DNA from: Sulfurovum sp. | GTDB taxonomy: Bacteria > Campylobacterota > Campylobacteria > Campylobacterales > Sulfurovaceae | NCBI GenBank assembly: GCA_016744875.1 | Contig: JADGDL010000017.1 | Coordinates: 1-37,861, forward strand | Direction: 5' to 3' | DNA: 37,861 nt | Shown: one piece after another, positions 7,429-16,304 of the stretch | How positions within the stretch are numbered: position 1 is the first letter of the stretch | Layout: the number at the start of each line of letters is the position of its first letter | Notes under the pieces: generated by a model | Told to the model about the DNA's origin: nothing | The model's input: only the letters and a program-made list of their open reading frames with translations | Databases searched by the model: none | Position numbers and translations under genes: made by a program

Positions 7429-10400
7429 ATGAAACATATTTTTTCAATGAAAATGGCAGTACTGATGCTGTTTTTATTTGGTGCATTGGTCGGTGCGGCG
7501 ACGTTTATAGAAAATGACTATGGCACACAAACGGCGCAGGCACTCATCTACAAAGCAAAATGGTTTGAGGTCTTTTTGGCCTACTTTATAGCAATACTGG
7601 TCTATCAGTTAGCCAGAACCAAATCTTACAAGACAAAACCTTCTGTATTTCTTTTCCACTTTTCCTTTCTTGTGATCGCTTTTGGTGCTTTAGTCACACG
7701 TTATATCGGTTATGAAGGTGTGATGCACATCCGTGAAGGTGCAACGAGTTCTACTATGGTTTCAGCAGAAAAAGTTTTACAGGTACATGTACACAAAGAT
7801 AAAAAGAGTGCGGGGATAGAGGAAGTGCTTTATTTCTCCAGTATGACTAGCAATAAGATGTCACATACATTGAAAGTAGATGATAAAGAAGTAAAAGTTG
7901 AATTGCTTGAATATATGCCTACTGCACAACAGGAACTGATCCCTGTAAAAGAGGGTAAAAAAACGCTTGAACTTAAGATCTCCACTGGGCAAAGAGGTGA
8001 AGTGTTTTATATAACAAATGGTGAAAGAAAAGACTTTGGAAGCTTTTATGTAGGATATAACGTGGATGTCTCAACAGACAAACCAACATTTCTCATAAAA
8101 GAGGATGGCGATGCACTTAAATTAAACTTCCCATTCATTGTTGAGACACTGAACATGAATGATAAAAGTCCAGGTCAACTCAAGGGTGGAGATAATGATT
8201 TCAAAAAAAGAATGTTATACCAGTTTGGATCAAATGCCATTGTATTAAAAGATAAACATGAAAGTGCTTCACTTAAGTGGGATACCAATGACATTAAAAC
8301 GCAAGGCGGAAAACCCGAATTCATGCGATGGAAAGTATCTGTGGGTGACAAGAGTGAGACAGTGATCACACAGCCATTTCAAGGTCAGCAAGGACAGGTC
8401 AAAAAGATGAAGATAGATGGGGTTGATATAGACCTTCGTGTGGGAGCAAAGATCATCCATGTGCCATTTGCAATCAAGCTTGAAGACTTTAAATTAGAGC
8501 GTTACCCTGGTTCTATGACTCCATCCTCTTATGCCAGTGATGTGGTGCTGATTGACAAAGAACAAAATATTAACATGCCATATGAGATCTATATGAACCA
8601 CATCTTAGACCATAGAAACTACCGTTTCTTCCAATCATCATACGATCAGGATGAGAAAGGAACAGTACTTTCTGTAAATCATGACCCGGGAACATGGCCA
8701 ACATACATCGGGTACATACTGCTTACACTTGGTATGATCTGGAATCTTTTCTCCTCATCGAGTAGATTTCAAAAACTTCTTAAAAATACAAGAAAACTAC
8801 AGGCAAGTGCTGTAGCAGTGATGATGATCGCGCTTATGGCTTTTGCTCCGCAAAACCTCAATGCAGCTTCACCTACCATAGATGAAGAGCTACTTGAGAG
8901 AATACAGTCTTATGACAAAATGCATACACGTAATTTTGGTACATTGGCAGTGCAGGATCATCAGGGACGTATGAAACCGATGGATACTGTGGCACATGAA
9001 GTGATAGCAAAGGTAACAGGTAGATCAGCACTTTACAATGTTGAACCAACACAAATGTTGCTTGGTATGATCATGCAACCGGAACTTTATCAGTCAGTGC
9101 CTATGATCAAAGTAGGGCATAAAAAAGTGGCAGTAACATTGGGCTTACCTGAGACTACAAAATTTGCTAGATTTTCTGATTTCTTTAGCAGGAGTGACAG
9201 CTCTTATAAGATCTTTAACGCAGTGACAGAAGCCAGCAAGAAAAAACCGCTTGAACAGTCACAGTATGATAAAGAGCTTCTTAAGATCGATGAGCGTGTC
9301 AATGTTGCTTTTATGGCATACCAGGGTTCACTTTTACGTATCTACCCTAAACCCGATGATGTGAGCAACAAATGGATGGCACCGATGGATGCTATAAAAG
9401 AGTATCCTTTAAAACAGAGTGAAGAGGTACGTATAAGCATTGCTGCATACTTCCAAATGATCTCTGAAGGTTTAAAAACAGGAAACTGGGCTAATGCAGA
9501 CATTGCTTTAAGAGGCATACAAAAATATCAGAAGACATATGGTTCAGAAGTGATCCCTTCTAAAGAGCGTATAGAAATGGAGATCAAATATAACAAATTT
9601 GGACTCTTTGGGAAATTGGTGCCTCTTTACCTCTTCTTGGGACTTATCCTCTTGGTATTTGCATTTATCAATGTGATCAAACCGGCATTTTCTATGAAGT
9701 GGATCATGCGTTTATCTATGGCAGTCCTCTTCTTTGGTTTTGCCATGCATATCATAGGGCTTGCTATCCGTTGGTATATCGCAGATCATGCACCATGGTC
9801 CAATGCCTATGAATCCATAGTCTTTATCGCAGCATCTACTGTATTTGCAGGGCTTATTTTGGCGAGACGTTCACCTTTTGCTTTGGCAGGAACAGCTTTA
9901 CTCGCAGGTATTACGATGGGTGTGGCCCATATGAGCTTTATAAACCCGGAGATAACCAATCTTGTACCTGTACTAAAGTCTTACTGGCTTATGATCCATG
10001 TGGCTACGATCATCTCGGGTGATGGATTCTTTGGACTGGGTTCTATCTTGTCTTTCTTAGTGATGATTCTTTATATTATGAGAGGAAAAGGAAACGAGAA
10101 TATAGACCGTTCCATTAAAGAGCTTACAAACCTCTCTGAAATGTCACTGATCGTTGGACTTTTCTTACTTACCATTGGAAACTTCCTTGGCGGTGTTTGG
10201 GCAAATGAATCCTGGGGACGTTACTGGGGTTGGGATGCTAAAGAAACATGGGCAGCAGTGACCATTCTTATCTATGCTGTGGTATTGCACTTGAGATTTG
10301 TACCGGCATTGAAGTCAAACTTCATTTATAATGCAGCATCAATGTGGGCATACTCAACAGTGATCATGACATACTTTGGGGTAAACTATTATCTTTCAGG

Positions 10401-10515
10401 ACTTCACTCATATGCGGCAGGTGATCCAGTCCCTATCCCTGTATGGATATATTATGCTGTAGCAGGATTGTTTGTATTGACTTTGCTTGCAGCTAGAAAT
10501 AGAAAACTTAAATAA
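7429..10515 (+). CDS. ccsBA: Fused cytochrome c synthase CcsBA (system II)
   Basis: This 1028-aa integral membrane protein attaches heme to CXXCH motifs of c-type cytochromes on the outer face of the inner membrane. The N-terminal half is ResB/CcsB-like: three helices in residues 1-90, a large periplasmic domain, and another helix near 425-445. The C-terminal third is CcsA with multiple helices and the heme-handling WWD motif WGRYWGWDAKETW (about 928-941). Candidate heme-ligating histidines include one in ADHAPWSN, one in WLMIHVA (about 857) and one in SGLHSYA (about 993). The single-gene fusion is characteristic of Campylobacterota, where several paralogues (NrfI, CcsA1, CcsA2 in Wolinella) differ in the heme motif they recognise; which one this is cannot be decided here. 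The cytochrome at 24.2 kb is a plausible substrate. Confidence 0.96.
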   Translation: MKHIFSMKMAVLMLFLFGALVGAATFIENDYGTQTAQALIYKAKWFEVFLAYFIAILVYQLARTKSYKTKPSVFLFHFSFLVIAFGALVTRYIGYEGVMHIREGATSSTMVSAEKVLQVHVHKDKKSAGIEEVLYFSSMTSNKMSHTLKVDDKEVKVELLEYMPTAQQELIPVKEGKKTLELKISTGQRGEVFYITNGERKDFGSFYVGYNVDVSTDKPTFLIKEDGDALKLNFPFIVETLNMNDKSPGQLKGGDNDFKKRMLYQFGSNAIVLKDKHESASLKWDTNDIKTQGGKPEFMRWKVSVGDKSETVITQPFQGQQGQVKKMKIDGVDIDLRVGAKIIHVPFAIKLEDFKLERYPGSMTPSSYASDVVLIDKEQNINMPYEIYMNHILDHRNYRFFQSSYDQDEKGTVLSVNHDPGTWPTYIGYILLTLGMIWNLFSSSSRFQKLLKNTRKLQASAVAVMMIALMAFAPQNLNAASPTIDEELLERIQSYDKMHTRNFGTLAVQDHQGRMKPMDTVAHEVIAKVTGRSALYNVEPTQMLLGMIMQPELYQSVPMIKVGHKKVAVTLGLPETTKFARFSDFFSRSDSSYKIFNAVTEASKKKPLEQSQYDKELLKIDERVNVAFMAYQGSLLRIYPKPDDVSNKWMAPMDAIKEYPLKQSEEVRISIAAYFQMISEGLKTGNWANADIALRGIQKYQKTYGSEVIPSKERIEMEIKYNKFGLFGKLVPLYLFLGLILLVFAFINVIKPAFSMKWIMRLSMAVLFFGFAMHIIGLAIRWYIADHAPWSNAYESIVFIAASTVFAGLILARRSPFALAGTALLAGITMGVAHMSFINPEITNLVPVLKSYWLMIHVATIISGDGFFGLGSILSFLVMILYIMRGKGNENIDRSIKELTNLSEMSLIVGLFLLTIGNFLGGVWANESWGRYWGWDAKETWAAVTILIYAVVLHLRFVPALKSNFIYNAASMWAYSTVIMTYFGVNYYLSGLHSYAAGDPVPIPVWIYYAVAGLFVLTLLAARNRKLK

Positions 10516-10526
10516 GTTTTCTGTTT

Positions 10527-10546
10527 ACGTGAGGGGTTCCTCACGT
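10527..10546. terminator. Hairpin between convergent ccsBA and tcdA
   Basis: ACGTGAGG-GGTT-CCTCACGT is a perfect 8-bp stem with a 4-nt loop, 11 nt after the ccsBA stop and touching the tcdA stop. The T-run is weak on both strands, so termination efficiency is uncertain. Confidence 0.55.
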
Positions 10547-11181
10547 TACTTCAAAATTCTTTTAATCGCTTCAGAACAGACAGTTAACCCTACTGCTCCG
10601 GTTACTGCGACACAGGAACCTTTCTCTTTACACTTATCTTCTTCAGGTGAAAACACAACCGTAAAGTTTCTATCGAACTTTGATTTTTTAAGTTCGTTAC
10701 GTATTTTTCTTGCAAGTGCATCACCATGCGTTTTCCAAATAGAAGCAACCTCTATTTTGTTCGTATCATAGCGTTTTGCTGAACCTAATGCCATGATGAG
10801 CTTTTTATAACATTTTTTGGCAACCTCTATTTTGACCTTGGTAGAATCTGCAGCATCTATGACGATGTCATAGGGGTCAAAATCAAAGCTTTCAACCCAT
10901 ACCATATCCATGCGCTGGTTGATCGTTTTAACATTAGGGTAGAGTGTCTGTAGTCTTTCTACTTTCACTTCTCCTACAGCTTCAGATCCTATCTGACGGT
11001 TTTGATTTGTTTCATCATAGACATCAAAGTCGAGTATGGTGATGTCACTTACGCCTGAACGGTAGAGACAATCCAAGGCATATGAGCCTACACCACCTAC
11101 ACCCAGTATGAGTATCTTGCTGTTTTGGATCTTTTCAAAGTTCTCATCTCCAAAAAGCATTTTACATCGTTGAAATCTCAT
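10546..11181 (-). CDS. tcdA: ThiF/E1-family tRNA threonylcarbamoyladenosine dehydratase
   Basis: This 211-aa adenylating enzyme uses ATP to cyclise t6A37 of tRNAs to ct6A. It has the nucleotide-binding GVGGVGS (27-33), the acidic DFDVYDETNQNRQ segment with the family's N..NRQ signature, and the IDAADS turn. It is shorter than the E. coli protein (268 aa), ending soon after GAVGLTVCSEAIKRIL. Alternative members of this family (MoeB, ThiF) usually carry a CXXC zinc pair that is not seen here, which favours TcdA. It starts 4 nt after the surE stop and is probably co-transcribed with surE. Confidence 0.88.
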   Translation of the reverse strand: MRFQRCKMLFGDENFEKIQNSKILILGVGGVGSYALDCLYRSGVSDITILDFDVYDETNQNRQIGSEAVGEVKVERLQTLYPNVKTINQRMDMVWVESFDFDPYDIVIDAADSTKVKIEVAKKCYKKLIMALGSAKRYDTNKIEVASIWKTHGDALARKIRNELKKSKFDRNFTVVFSPEEDKCKEKGSCVAVTGAVGLTVCSEAIKRILK

Positions 11182-11185
11182 ATGT

Positions 11186-11965
11186 TTATATCCATTTCTC
11201 TAAGATATTAATATCATCATAAGAGGTCATGTCTAAATGTACAGGAGTGATGGAAACATATCCGTCATTGACCGCCTCGAAATCTGTGATATGCCCTTTG
11301 GTCTCCATCCAGCCAAGTTCAGGTAACCCTATCCAGTAGTACTCTTTACCTCTTGGATTGTGGTGTACTTCTGCATTGTGGCCATAGAGACGATTTCCTG
11401 CACGGGTGATCTTAAATCCTTTACATTCAGCGCTTGCTATGGGAGGGATATTGATATTTAAGAATTTACGTGAAGGGAGAGGGAAGTCACCATCAAATAT
11501 TTTCTGTACAAGCGTTACGATACTCTCTTGTGCTAAACCATAACCCAACTCTTTGATGCTTTGTCCATGGTTTTTATAGACTTGTGAGATCGCAATACCG
11601 GGAATGCCTTGAAGCACAGCTTCCATAGCTGCTGAAGCCGTACCTGAATAGGTGATATCCTCACCCATGTTTGACCCTATATTGATACCTGATATGACGA
11701 TGTCTGGTCTGTAATCTTTAGGGAAAAGTTTAGTGAGTGAGAGGAAGACACAGTCTGAGGGGGTACCGTCATCAAGTTTATAAAAGTCCTCTTCGATTTC
11801 TACAAAGTGCAGCGGTTTTGTAAGTGTCAGTGAATGCCCACATGCTGACTTTTCCATCGTTGGCGCTACTACAGTAACATGTCCCAAAGGTTTAAGTGCT
11901 CGTGCCAGTGCCAACAGTCCTTCAGATTCATAACTGTCATCGTTTGTAATAAGTATTTTTTTCAT
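11186..11965 (-). CDS. surE: 5'/3'-nucleotidase SurE
   Basis: This 259-aa survival protein hydrolyses nucleoside monophosphates with a divalent metal. The metal-binding start ILITNDD (D9, D10), the APTMEKSACGHSLTLT stretch and the SGINIGSNMGEDITYSGTASAAMEA core are all present. ATG at 11965 is chosen; the frame also has a TTG one codon earlier. Its -10 (TATAAT on the minus strand, 11997-12002) lies 10 bp from that of the divergent greA, so the two promoters are packed into about 20 bp. It is followed by tcdA after 4 nt. Confidence 0.96.
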   Translation of the reverse strand: MKKILITNDDSYESEGLLALARALKPLGHVTVVAPTMEKSACGHSLTLTKPLHFVEIEEDFYKLDDGTPSDCVFLSLTKLFPKDYRPDIVISGINIGSNMGEDITYSGTASAAMEAVLQGIPGIAISQVYKNHGQSIKELGYGLAQESIVTLVQKIFDGDFPLPSRKFLNINIPPIASAECKGFKITRAGNRLYGHNAEVHHNPRGKEYYWIGLPELGWMETKGHITDFEAVNDGYVSITPVHLDMTSYDDINILEKWI

Positions 11966-11996
11966 CAATCAATTCTTTTTTGATAATTTTAACGCT

Positions 11997-12018
11997 ATTA
12001 TAACCTTTTTGGTATAAT
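11997..12018. promoter_or_regulatory. Back-to-back -10 boxes of surE and greA
   Basis: ATTATA at 11997-12002 reads TATAAT on the minus strand toward surE. TATAAT at 12013-12018 points to greA. The two elements are 10 bp apart. Confidence 0.55.
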
Positions 12019-12049
12019 ACTTTAAATTACCGATTTTAAAGGATATATC

Positions 12050-12538
12050 GTGCAAAAAGAGCCGATGTTACGCAGTACCTATACAAGACTTTCAGAAGAA
12101 CTTGAACAGCTTAAAACACATGAAAGAGGCATCATCGCTAAGATCATAGATGAAGCCAGAGAACTTGGTGACTTAAAAGAAAATGCAGAATACCATGCGG
12201 CAAAAGACAAACAGGGACTTATGGAAGCGCGTATCGCAGAATTGACAGATGTTGTAGGTAGAGCACAAGTGGTTGAACCTAAGGGCTTAGCACATGAACG
12301 TGTAAGCTTTGGCTCAACAGTAGTACTCTGCGACCAGGAGACTGAAGAAGAGATCACTTATACACTGGTAGGTGCACAGGAGTCCAACCCAAGTAGAGGG
12401 CTTATCTCTTTACAGTCACCTATGGCTAGAGTGCTTATAGGTAAAGAAGAGGGTGATGAAGTGGTACTTGTACTGCCAGCGGGTAAAAAAAAGTATGATA
12501 TTGAAGAAGTGTCATATGTAGAGATCGTATTAGGATAA
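12050..12538 (+). CDS. greA: Transcription elongation factor GreA
   Basis: This 162-aa factor rescues backtracked RNA polymerase by stimulating transcript cleavage. The N-terminal coiled coil carries the tip motif ELGDLKENAEYHAAK with the acidic residues that enter the secondary channel. The C-terminal FKBP-like domain ends in the expected VEIV strand. The start is GTG at 12050, with AAAGGAT at 12038-12044. argC follows after 40 nt on the same strand. Confidence 0.97.
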   Translation: MQKEPMLRSTYTRLSEELEQLKTHERGIIAKIIDEARELGDLKENAEYHAAKDKQGLMEARIAELTDVVGRAQVVEPKGLAHERVSFGSTVVLCDQETEEEITYTLVGAQESNPSRGLISLQSPMARVLIGKEEGDEVVLVLPAGKKKYDIEEVSYVEIVLG

Positions 12539-12578
12539 AAGATGATAAGAATTAAAATTCAATGCACCGAGGCACTAA

Positions 12579-13595
12579 ATGCCGAGTAGTATTAAAGTAG
12601 GAATAGTAGGTGCGAGTGGATATACTGGTTTAGAATTGGTAAAAATGTTAGTGACACATGGCGGGTTTCAACTTAGCTATCTTGCAACTACACAAGGGGG
12701 TATCACTGTAGAAGAGCTACATCCATCACTTGTGGATGTCATCTCCTTACCTGTAGAAAAAGCGGATCCTGCAACAGTAGCAGAGCGTTGTGAACTTGTA
12801 TTTCTTGCACTTCCTCATAAGGCTTCTATGGGTTTTGCAAAAGAACTTTTAGAACTGGGTGTGAAAGTGGTAGACCTGTCGGCTGATTATCGTTTAGATC
12901 TTGATACCTATGAAGAGAACTACTGTCCACATGATGATAAAGAGCATTTAGGCGAGTCTGTCTATGCTTTGGTAGAGTATTATCGTGATGAACTTAAAAA
13001 GACCAATCTTGCTGCGGGTCCAGGATGTTACCCTACAGCTACATTACTGGGTATTTTACCTTTTGTGCCATATCTTGATGCCAATGCACCACTTTTTGTT
13101 GATGCAAAATCAGGACTCTCTGGAGCTGGAAAAAGTCTTTCTGAAAATGGTCATTTTGTCAATATGAATGAAAACATTTATGCTTATAAAGCATTTGATC
13201 ATCGTCATGAACCTGAGATTGCAGAGAAGATAGAAAAAGTGCATGGTGTGAAAATAAACGTAAATTTTGTGCCACATCTCATACCTGCGACACGTGGTGA
13301 ACTGGTTTCTGTTTATGGTACGCTAAAAGAAGATGTAGACCCTATAGCATTACTTAAAGAACATTATAAAGATGATGCATTTATACGTATACGTGAAACA
13401 CCTGTGGATATTAAAAGTACGGCGGGGACACATTTTTGTGATATTTATGCCATCAAAAAAGGCAATGCCTTGTTTGTGAGTTCTGCTATTGATAACTTAC
13501 TGAGAGGGGCTAGTTCTCAGGCACTTGCTGCAGCGAACTTGATGTGTGGATATCATGAAGGTATGGGGTTACCGGTTATTCCTTATATGCCGTAA
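12579..13595 (+). CDS. argC: N-acetyl-gamma-glutamyl-phosphate reductase
   Basis: This 338-aa enzyme catalyses the NADPH-dependent third step of arginine biosynthesis. It has a Rossmann start VGIVGASGYTGLEL, the catalytic cysteine in GPGCYPTA (C150) and the conserved HRHEPEI histidine region (about 202-208). It lies downstream of greA in the same direction, with GAGGC as a possible ribosome site. The gap to lpxH (190 bp) is occupied by a structured repeat element. No other arginine genes are nearby. Confidence 0.97.
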   Translation: MPSSIKVGIVGASGYTGLELVKMLVTHGGFQLSYLATTQGGITVEELHPSLVDVISLPVEKADPATVAERCELVFLALPHKASMGFAKELLELGVKVVDLSADYRLDLDTYEENYCPHDDKEHLGESVYALVEYYRDELKKTNLAAGPGCYPTATLLGILPFVPYLDANAPLFVDAKSGLSGAGKSLSENGHFVNMNENIYAYKAFDHRHEPEIAEKIEKVHGVKINVNFVPHLIPATRGELVSVYGTLKEDVDPIALLKEHYKDDAFIRIRETPVDIKSTAGTHFCDIYAIKKGNALFVSSAIDNLLRGASSQALAAANLMCGYHEGMGLPVIPYMP

Positions 13596-13660
13596 GGGAT
13601 AATAGGTATATGTAATTATATATATGTTTTTTGATTTCCTCTTAGTTAATTTGAGGCGTT

Positions 13661-13773
13661 GTTGTTCTCGTCATTTTTTTAGAAAAAAACGAAGCAAAAA
13701 AATCGTTGTGGCTCTCGAATCGCTTTGCTTTCAAGGGCGTTCGCCACAACAAGGCACACTAGCGTGTGATTAA
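13661..13773 (+). repeat. Structured intergenic repeat, copy A
   Basis: This element of about 113 nt lies in the argC/lpxH gap and is related to copy B at 21559-21724. Shared identical blocks are TTTTTTAGAAAAA (13675-13687), AGCAAAAA (13693-13700), CTCGAATCGCTTTGCTTT (13714-13731), GGGCGTTCG (13735-13743) and GTGATTAA at the end. Three stems form: TCGT..TTTTTT/AAAAAAACGA (13668-13692), GTTGTGGC/GCCACAAC (13705-13712/13743-13750) and CACAC/GTGTG (13755-13759/13764-13768). The element ends next to the lpxH ribosome site. Arm sequences differ from copy B by paired substitutions. Confidence 0.8.
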
Positions 13774-13785
13774 AAAGGGGAGAGA

Positions 13786-14469
13786 ATGACAGTCATCAAA
13801 GAAAATGCTATCTTCATAGCAGACTCCCATTACCCACATCATGGTGATGACTTTTTAGCACTACTGAAAAAATTAGAAACAAAAGAGATCTCTACCCAGC
13901 AGATCTTTTTGATGGGTGATAACTTCGATCTGCTCTTTGGATACAACGATTACATCCAAACTTTCTCAAGTGAAGCTATACAGCTCTTACAAAAACTCTC
14001 AAAGACAGTAGAGATACATTATTTTGAAGGGAACCATGATTTTTGTCTTGAAGAGGTTTTCCCAAATATGAAAGTCTATTCCAGAGAAGAACAGCCGATT
14101 AATTTCACATTGGCTGATAAAAGTGTAGCTATCTCTCATGGTGATAAGTATGAAACAGGGTTTGGGTATGATACATACTGTAAATTGTTACGTAACAAGA
14201 CCACACTGACACTATTAAGACCTTTTGAAAAAGCCATTATAAACCATCGTATGAAAAAACTTTCACAAAAAAATATTTGTCACCACTTTAGCGGCTTTGA
14301 AAAAAGAGTAGGGGAAATACTAAAACATTATGAAGATGTTGATATGGTGATAGAAGGACATTTTCACCAGTCATTAGTATTGGGAAAATATATTTCATTA
14401 CCTTCACAAGCCTGCCAGCATAAAGTGGCAGTTGTGGAAGCAGGGAAGGTTGTTTTTAAGACTTTATAG
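13786..14469 (+). CDS. lpxH: UDP-2,3-diacylglucosamine diphosphatase-like metallophosphoesterase
   Basis: This 227-aa calcineurin-like phosphoesterase has the full metal-site series: ADSH (D13, H15), GDNFD (D45, D48), GNHD (82-85), a SHGDKY histidine near 118 and GHFH (191-194). In lipid A synthesis LpxH cleaves UDP-diacylglucosamine to lipid X at the inner face of the membrane. Length and motif order fit LpxH, though another family member such as a generic metallophosphatase cannot be fully excluded. A strong GGGGAGAG ribosome site (13777-13784) directly follows structured repeat A. The 3' end overlaps the convergent DUF3817 gene by 14 bp. eptA, another lipid A gene, lies 5 kb away. Confidence 0.85.
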   Translation: MTVIKENAIFIADSHYPHHGDDFLALLKKLETKEISTQQIFLMGDNFDLLFGYNDYIQTFSSEAIQLLQKLSKTVEIHYFEGNHDFCLEEVFPNMKVYSREEQPINFTLADKSVAISHGDKYETGFGYDTYCKLLRNKTTLTLLRPFEKAIINHRMKKLSQKNICHHFSGFEKRVGEILKHYEDVDMVIEGHFHQSLVLGKYISLPSQACQHKVAVVEAGKVVFKTL

Positions 14470-14764
14470 GGGATTCTACTGGCATTTTTTTAGCAAGTAG
14501 TTTATCTGTATAGAATGATCCAAACGGGATAAGTGACAAGATAGTGTAAAGACCAGTCTCTTTAAGTGTAAATCCAGCTTCTTTTTTTGCTTCAATGATC
14601 TGGTAGATAAAGGCAAAAACGAAAAGCCCATGTAACATACCTACAATTTTCGTTGCTATTGGGAAACCAAAACTATATTTTAGTGGCATTGCGATAAAGA
14701 TCAAGATGATAAATGAGATACCTTCTATTTTATTGATGAGACGGAATTTTTTTAATTCAGACAT
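14456..14764 (-). CDS. DUF3817-type small integral membrane protein
   Basis: This 102-aa protein has an N-terminal FRLINKIEGISF segment, then three hydrophobic helices (about 12-32, 38-60 and 70-86) with GMLHGLFVFAF in the middle. This pattern matches the DUF3817 membrane family, whose function is unknown. The ATG at 14764 follows a TAGGAGAG ribosome site. That site can pair with an upstream CTCCTA in its own leader (14770-14775/14786-14791), hinting at translational control. The 3' end overlaps lpxH by 14 bp. Confidence 0.8.
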   Translation of the reverse strand: MSELKKFRLINKIEGISFIILIFIAMPLKYSFGFPIATKIVGMLHGLFVFAFIYQIIEAKKEAGFTLKETGLYTILSLIPFGSFYTDKLLAKKMPVESPIKS

Positions 14765-14769
14765 ATTCT

Positions 14770-14791
14770 CTCCTAGTTAATTTTTTAGGAG
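14770..14791 (-). promoter_or_regulatory. Shine-Dalgarno-pairing leader hairpin of the DUF3817 gene
   Basis: On the minus strand CTCCTA (14791-14786) is complementary to TAGGAG (14775-14770), which is the ribosome site of the gene starting at 14764. The loop is 10 nt and A/T-rich. Confidence 0.45.
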
Positions 14792-14823
14792 TATAGCAAA
14801 AGATGTTTAATCAAATATTAATT

Positions 14824-14855
14824 AGAGTTGATTTGGAATCAACTCTCTTTTTTTC
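14824..14855 (+). terminator. Strong hairpin with T-run, plus-strand terminator at the murA 3' end
   Basis: AGAGTTGATT-TGG-AATCAACTCT is a perfect 10-bp stem (14824-14846), followed on the plus strand by CTTTTTTTC. The right arm overlaps the murA stop. The T-run is on the plus strand only, so it should stop transcription entering murA antisense; on the minus strand it could still protect the murA mRNA end. Confidence 0.7.
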
Positions 14856-16104
14856 TTACTATATCTGCACCAAGGGCAGAGAGTTTTCCTTCAAGATCAT
14901 CATATCCTCTATCAAGGTGATAGATGCGTCTTACTTTTGTTGTACCTTCAGCAACCAGAGCAGCCAGGACAAGTGCAGAAGATGCTCTTAGGTCTGTAGC
15001 CATAACATCTGCTCCATACAAGTGTTCCACACCCTTAACAGCAGCAGTACTCCCTTTGAGCCAAATATCTGCACCTAGACGGTTGAGTTCACTCACATGC
15101 ATAAAGCGGTTTTCAAAGAGACGTTCTTCAATGAGGCTTTCGCCTTCTGCAATGACTGCAAGTGCCATGAACTGTGCTTGCATATCAGTAGGGAAGCCAG
15201 GGTATTCGATGGTGATAAGATTTACAGGTTTTAAATGATCTGTGGGAAAGATAGTGATACTGTCATCTTGGAGATCAAAAGTACATCCCATGGACTCAAG
15301 CTTGTCTATAGAGGCTCTAATATGCCCATGATTAACTTTGTTAAGTGTAATGCTGGAGTTTGTAATGGCACCTGCACAAAGGTATGTTCCTGCTTCTATA
15401 CGGTCTGGAATGATATCTAATGTTTGAAAATTTAAAGGGTTTCCACAGGTACCTTCTATGGTAAGTTCATCGGTGCCTATGCCCTCTATTTTAACACCTG
15501 CATCACGTATCATTTCGCAGAGTTGTACGACTTCAGGTTCTTTGGCTGCATTGAGGATAGTGGTTGTGCCATGCGCAAGGGCAGCAGCCATCACAGTATT
15601 TTCAGTACCGCCAACGGTGATCTTATCAAAAACGATCTTTGCACCTTTAAGTCCATCTTTTGCTTCAGCACGGACATATCCACCTTTTATCTCAATATGT
15701 GCTCCCATAGCTTCTAAAGCTTTGAGGTGAAGATCAATAGGACGCTGTCCAATAGCACAACCACCAGGAAGACTGACCTCACACTCTCCAAATCTTGCGA
15801 GTAGGGGACCAAGTACCAAAATGGATGCTCTCATTTGTGAGACTATCTCATAGACAGCTTTGGTGGAAGTGACCGTACCATTATTTATATCTGCAACAGT
15901 ATTGTCATGATCTACCGTACCACCAAGCATAGTAAGAAGTTTTAACAGGGTTCTGATATCCACAACATTAGGTAAGTTTGTCAATGTCACTTTTTTATCA
16001 CTCAACAGCGTTGCAGCGATGATAGGTAAGGCAGCATTTTTTGCTCCAGAGATCGTGACATTCCCACTTAACTTTTTTCCACCAATAATTTCTAAATAAT
16101 CCAT
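14839..16104 (-). CDS. murA: UDP-N-acetylglucosamine 1-carboxyvinyltransferase
   Basis: This 421-aa enzyme adds enolpyruvate from PEP to UDP-GlcNAc, the committed cytoplasmic step of peptidoglycan synthesis. The inside-out alpha/beta barrel start GAKNAALPI carries K22 and N23. The active-site loop LPGGCAIGQRPIDLH has cysteine 116, the residue attacked by fosfomycin in sensitive enzymes, and R121. It ends ...LEGKLSALGADI plus a short basic tail. Its upstream gap is shared with a divergent hypothetical gene. Confidence 0.98.
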   Translation of the reverse strand: MDYLEIIGGKKLSGNVTISGAKNAALPIIAATLLSDKKVTLTNLPNVVDIRTLLKLLTMLGGTVDHDNTVADINNGTVTSTKAVYEIVSQMRASILVLGPLLARFGECEVSLPGGCAIGQRPIDLHLKALEAMGAHIEIKGGYVRAEAKDGLKGAKIVFDKITVGGTENTVMAAALAHGTTTILNAAKEPEVVQLCEMIRDAGVKIEGIGTDELTIEGTCGNPLNFQTLDIIPDRIEAGTYLCAGAITNSSITLNKVNHGHIRASIDKLESMGCTFDLQDDSITIFPTDHLKPVNLITIEYPGFPTDMQAQFMALAVIAEGESLIEERLFENRFMHVSELNRLGADIWLKGSTAAVKGVEHLYGADVMATDLRASSALVLAALVAEGTTKVRRIYHLDRGYDDLEGKLSALGADIVRKKES

Positions 16105-16304
16105 CTATGTATCCTAAGTATAATTAGTATAGATTTTATCTAAAGTATGGTTATAGGTGCTTTTAGAGGGGCATATATACTAATAAATATAATCTTTTAC
16201 ATTAATAAATAGAAAAATTGATATTATTCACTATGATTTAAAGCAACTATAACTTAATCTACAGTATTATATTTAATAATATATATTTTACATATATTTT
16301 ACAA

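Noticed and set aside
11186..11968. TTG at 11968 as the surE start.
   Set aside because: ATG at 11965 gives the conserved family N-terminus directly and no ribosome site favours the TTG.
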